Positions 60,621 through 64,000 of a stretch of 64,000 nt of DNA are shown here, piece after piece. Both the position numbers and the translations under genes were made by a program. The notes beneath the pieces were generated by a model that saw only the letters and a program-made list of their open reading frames with translations, made no database searches and was not told the DNA's origin. Each line of letters starts with the position of its first letter. Positions within the stretch are counted from its first letter, which is position 1. The stretch is taken from NCBI GenBank assembly GCA_030549495.1, contig JAUIRK010000142.1:1004001-1068000 (forward strand). Reading direction: 5' to 3'. Origin of the DNA: Nectonema munidae (lineage: Eukaryota; Nematomorpha; Nectonematoida; Nectonematidae).

Positions 60621-61183
60621 AGGGCGTGAGTAGGGTTGGTTAGATGCTGGATTCGATAGTGTCCGAAAAATTCGCAGTAAGACAATTCTGCCGTAAAACA
60701 AGTATATTTGTGATAAAAACAGTTTGGTTTTTGAAGTACCATTTTATCTCTTTCAAACAACCAAATTTGGCTAAGTGATTATTTTTTTTATTTTATCCTA
60801 TTTTTTTGTAGGCAGACGATGGTTTATCAAATGGAAACTGAAATTAGTTGACGATCTTAACTATATTTACCGAATAGATCGAAAATACGGATAAAAAAAT
60901 AAAATAAAATAAAAAAATAATTACTCCCTTTCCTTATTGGTTGTTTACTTATCAAAAACTTTGAAAGCCAAGCTTAGTTGTTTGGAAGAGATAAAATGGT
61001 ACTTCACAAAGCAAACTGTTTTTATCACAAACACTTGTTCTACGGCAAACTTGTTCTACGGCGAATTTTTCTAGAACCGGATTCGATAACTCAAGGTGGT
61101 TGGTTTGATCCCTCATTAAGCCTGCTTTCCTCATATACAAGCGGAGCAATTCTCGATGAAAACACCCCACGGTACTTTTACCT
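60621..61183 (+). mobile_element. SINE-B copy interrupted by a foldback element
   Basis: The SINE head (GGGCGTGAGTAGGGTTGGTT ... GCTGGATTCGATA) stops at 60658 and resumes at 61079 (GGATTCGATAACTCAAGG ... TTCTCGATGAAAACACCCCA). The intervening 420 bases are the element described separately. Confidence 0.75.
60659..61078. mobile_element. Foldback/MULE-like element with long terminal inverted repeats
   Basis: A duplicated 10-mer, GGATTCGATA (60649-60658 and 61079-61088), flanks 420 bases. The two arms of about 120 bases are inverted copies: left 60659-60775 and right 60965-61078 share GAAAAATTCGC, TTTGTGATAAAAACAGTTTG and GAAGTACCATTTTATCTCTT. The right arm holds a short tandem duplication (TTGTTCTACGGC twice). 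The middle of about 190 bases is plain AT-rich. A 9-10 base duplication with long arms suggests a Mutator-like or foldback non-autonomous element; there is no coding capacity. Confidence 0.75.
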
Positions 61184-61239
61184 ATATATGTATTCACACA
61201 TGGTATAATTTACTTTGTATGATACACCTTTTGAAACAT

Positions 61240-61815
61240 TTTACATGTAGACCAATTCCACATCATTCACACTTTTATAGGCTTTCCATCTAGATTCTAT
61301 CATCGTTTCATCAACAGAGTGGAATTCACTGGTAGGAGTGCGGCGCAAACTTTATTTGTTTGATCTAAAATTGGCCTCACTTCAGGAAATTTGTCATTCA
61401 AATCAATCAAAGAGTTATCATCGCAAAAGTGAAAGTCCTCATGCGTGGCATTGCTTGTGACACAAGTTCATTGTGGTAATCCATACTGTGTCCCCAGTTA
61501 AAAACCTTGATAAAACTACATATCCTGACAAAATGAGTATACCTATAAACTTAGAAATTTCTTCTTTTTGTAAGTTTGCAAATAGTACCTTCAACTATAT
61601 CATTTATCATCATCAAAAACAATTGAATCGGGCTTTGTAACTTTTTTGCTTCTTCAATCGCCAAAAATTTATCAAAAACCTTTACATTAGAACCGAAATC
61701 CATATTCGTTTTGATCATCTGACTGCTCTTCGCTAATAAATGGTCCATATCGCAATCTTCTTCATCGCTAGACTCGCCATGAGACGATTCAGGATTGATT
61801 CCAAAACTCAATCTT
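61240..61815 (-). pseudogene. piggyBac transposase relic
   Basis: Minus-strand frames read HEDFHFCDDNSLIDLNDKFP, then EVRPILDQTNKVCAA, then after a frameshift SEFHSVDETMIESRWKAYK. This is the piggyBac core (K-x-R-P-x-L-D ... x-x-x-D-E-x-M). Upstream, 61551-61811 (MSFGINPESSHGESSDEEDC, then QSPIQLFLMMINDIV) fits the acidic N-terminus and the start of the transposase domain. Large parts are missing. It lies beside, but points away from, the piggyBac-type repeat at 62066. Confidence 0.6.
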
Positions 61816-62065
61816 TTTCCAAAACTTCAATAATTCCATGCAGGGATTTCTCTTAGTTTTCAAAGTTACAAGTTAATTACAGAAAAAAGTATATTTTGGT
61901 TAAGAGCTCTTTTAGTACCAGCTAAAAGATAGAACTAGCTCTTTTGGGTCGCTCCACCTTATATATGCCTCATATGCTAGTACCATCATTGCAGAAAATT
62001 TCATCAAGATATGATGAACCAAATGTTAAAGATGAAAGAATGCGAAAGTATATTCAACAACTAAC

Positions 62066-63130
62066 TTATCCCCATCATTGACAGTGGGGGCATTTTATAT
62101 TACATCTATATCTACACGTATGGGTATCTGTCATAGTCATGGTAAGGTAACTCTGATTGTTTGAACATTTTCAAATTACTCTTACTAAACCCTAGGGGGG
62201 GGGGGGGGCTTTAGCCGCATTTCAACTAAAACTTCTATTGTACAAAATTGGCTGGATTATATACGTTCAGACTTCGTGACTTTTCCTAAAATCGCTAGTT
62301 GCATCTTTTGATACTATTCTCATGGTAGTTGAATAAACCTATTATGTCAATCAAAATCAAAAATATATTTTTTTCTACAAAATTTTGATGATATAATGTC
62401 TATAACTTATAACTTAGAGTTTACATTTGATACACTCTTGAAAATTTATAATCAAATACACATTGGAAAACATAACACTTATATATACACAATTTTTCAA
62501 TAAACATGACAAATTTGTTGCAAATGACAATCAAAATTTTGATTGATGATAAAATTGCTTATCAAAACTTTCATTCAAATTTAAAATAAAAAATATATTT
62601 TTGTACTGAATCAATCACGTTGATTTCATTTCTTGACTTAGTATATCAATCAAATTTGCTTGCACTGCCTGAAACTTCTTTTCAAAAACATGCATTCACA
62701 TTTTAAGTAAAATATTTCTTATAGTGAATTAGCCATGCTGATACCAATTATTGGCTCAGTTTTGACCATTACTGTGAAAAAATGTGTCAAAGTGCACATA
62801 AAATTAGTGATTTTTGGCTCAAAATTATCGTAAAACCATACTTTTTCCATTTTTATTCATACATAACATTTTTTCGTTTGGCGTGAATGATAGACCAATT
62901 TTGAAATTTTAAAAAGAGGGTTATGAATGATTTCATGAAGAACTTGACTTTTGAAAAAGGATTGCTAAGCAAATAACTAGCTAGAGTGATATCTGTTCAT
63001 ATCACGTGATACTAAAACACAGGCTATTGATAAAAAGCGAAGATAAACAAAGAGATTCTCTTCAATCGGAAAGCTCTAAAATTGTTAAAATCATGGGTTC
63101 TTCCAATACAAACCCGTTTCATCCATATTT
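62066..63130. mobile_element. Second copy of the piggyBac-type repeat, right end not found
   Basis: TTATCCCCATCATTGACAGT followed by GGGGGCATTTTA resembles the left end at 19811. The interior about 900 bases in (GAAAAAGGATTGCTAAG, TTGATAAAAAGC, AAAGAGATTCT) matches 20345-20460. A 14-base G run lies at 62195-62208. I could not locate the closing TTAA. Confidence 0.5.
62195..62208. repeat. G homopolymer (14)
   Basis: Fourteen G inside the second piggyBac-type repeat. Confidence 0.9.
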
Positions 63131-63229
63131 AAAACTTGCCCTTTCTTTTTTTTTTAAAATTATTTAAAAAGCCCTTTTCTTTAATTATGCCATTGAAGGT
63201 GTTGTTCACGTAGTTATCGGTCACGGCTT

Positions 63230-63290
63230 CATCCGCAGAGGTAGCCTCTCCTCAGAGGCGTAGCTAAGCTGGGGCCTGAGTGGCCGTGCC
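63230..63290 (+). mobile_element. Possible hAT-like left end running to the window edge
   Basis: CAGAGGCGTAGCTAAGCTGG followed by a C-rich stretch resembles the CAGAGGCGTAGC terminal repeats of many hAT elements. The other end would lie outside the window. Confidence 0.3.
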
Positions 63291-63493
63291 CCCCTCCCTC
63301 CATGTACTTTGAAAATAAAAATTTAATTTTTTATACTTGAATTTCATGGTTAGGTTTAGAATTAACTTCAAGTTTTTATTCCACTTTACTATATATATAT
63401 ATTTATTTATTTATTTATCTTTTTAACGATATATTGCATTGAATATTTAACTTCACTCATTAACCTACTCTCTACTCATAACCTCTTATATTT

Positions 63494-63856
63494 ATGACTA
63501 CCAATAAAAGACCCCAAACCGAACCCAACTCACAACATGCACCATCTACAGATTCCCTAGACCAACTCTTTAACAATTTCATTTCAACCACATCGCTGTC
63601 TGCTCAAGATCTAACACTTTTTAATGACCTAAAATACAATATTTCATTACACTATCTCAAAACTTTTGAACAATCCATATCAAAGTCCATAAACTCAAAA
63701 CCTATTTACGCTAACATTTCATCAAATCACTCACTAGACAACACTCAAGAATCTACCACCTCACTGGTTAACACCACCTCCCCCACCAAACCCAAACAAA
63801 CTAAATCATTTTTAGAGCCTGATCTCACCATAAAATATTGCCCCCCACCTCCATAA
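63494..63856 (+). CDS. Hypothetical protein of 120 residues, perhaps ORF1 of a retroelement
   Basis: The frame starts MTTNKRPQTEPNSQHAPSTD and ends in KYCPPPP. It is Ser/Thr/Asn/Pro-rich with a short helical middle (DLTLFNDLKYNISLHYLKTF). The coding strand is strikingly poor in G and rich in A and C, unlike every host exon in the window. The strand bias continues to the end of the window in other frames. That suggests a 5' region or ORF1 of a non-LTR element cut by the window edge. No family motif is visible, and it could also be non-coding. Confidence 0.35.
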   Translation: MTTNKRPQTEPNSQHAPSTDSLDQLFNNFISTTSLSAQDLTLFNDLKYNISLHYLKTFEQSISKSINSKPIYANISSNHSLDNTQESTTSLVNTTSPTKPKQTKSFLEPDLTIKYCPPPP

Positions 63857-64000
63857 CTACTAGAAAAGAAAAAGCTTCTCATAAACAAATTACAATCAAA
63901 AATCTTGAAACCTCACAAAATAACTACACCATCACCAAAACACGCTCATCACACTCTGGCGCCATATATTTTTAATTCGATAATCCACAACAAAAAAACA

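Overview
The window is AT-rich animal nuclear DNA, dense in transposon relics, with genes built from small exons. Introns range from about 40-100 bases to several kilobases. The gene set (a mitochondrial ribosomal protein, a meiotic recombination factor, a Rab GTPase-activating protein, a GPI-anchor remodelling enzyme) is metazoan. I could not fix the phylum; the composition and transposon mix suggest an invertebrate.

Four host genes can be supported by hand-splicing. (1) mL41/MRPL41, minus strand: two exons (8590-8735 and 2149-2418) on either side of a 6.2 kb intron full of transposons; the first exon was not found. (2) MND1, minus strand, 18482-22180: six exons, whole at 206 residues, with an intron directly after the ATG. 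(3) An RN-tre/USP6NL-like TBC RabGAP, plus strand, 33491-56277: eleven exons, about 737 residues, with both catalytic fingers. (4) A PGAP1-like GPI inositol-deacylase, minus strand, 57396-60038: one open frame of 880 residues without introns. Genes 3 and 4 converge.

Transposon layout. 2.4-5 kb: hAT ends, two hAT transposase C-termini and two Helitron 3' ends. 5.76-8.25 kb: a complete but frame-broken Tigger element, much richer in GC than its surroundings. 9.1-11.3 kb: an RTE-like LINE inserted into a tRNA-derived SINE. 11.6-12.6 kb: a dispersed repeat, another LINE end and a MITE. 14.3-16.5 kb: a fossil LTR element. 16.5-17.6 kb: a possible hAT relic. 19.8-21.3 kb: a piggyBac-type element inside the last MND1 intron. 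23.9-25.2 kb: Helitron ends, including one complete 368-base copy. 29.2-32.6 kb: decayed transposase-like reading frames. 34.4-36.0 kb: a second LINE, inside intron 1 of the RabGAP gene. 45.2 kb: a hAT MITE with a perfect 8-base target duplication. 60.6-61.2 kb: a foldback element inserted into a second SINE family. 61.2-63.2 kb: a piggyBac transposase relic and a second piggyBac-type end.

I saw no CRISPR array, rRNA or genuine tRNA gene, and no operon-like arrangement. The genes look functionally unrelated. Each transposon nested in another dates the two relative to each other. All gene models come from reading splice sites and family similarity by eye; no alignment was run.
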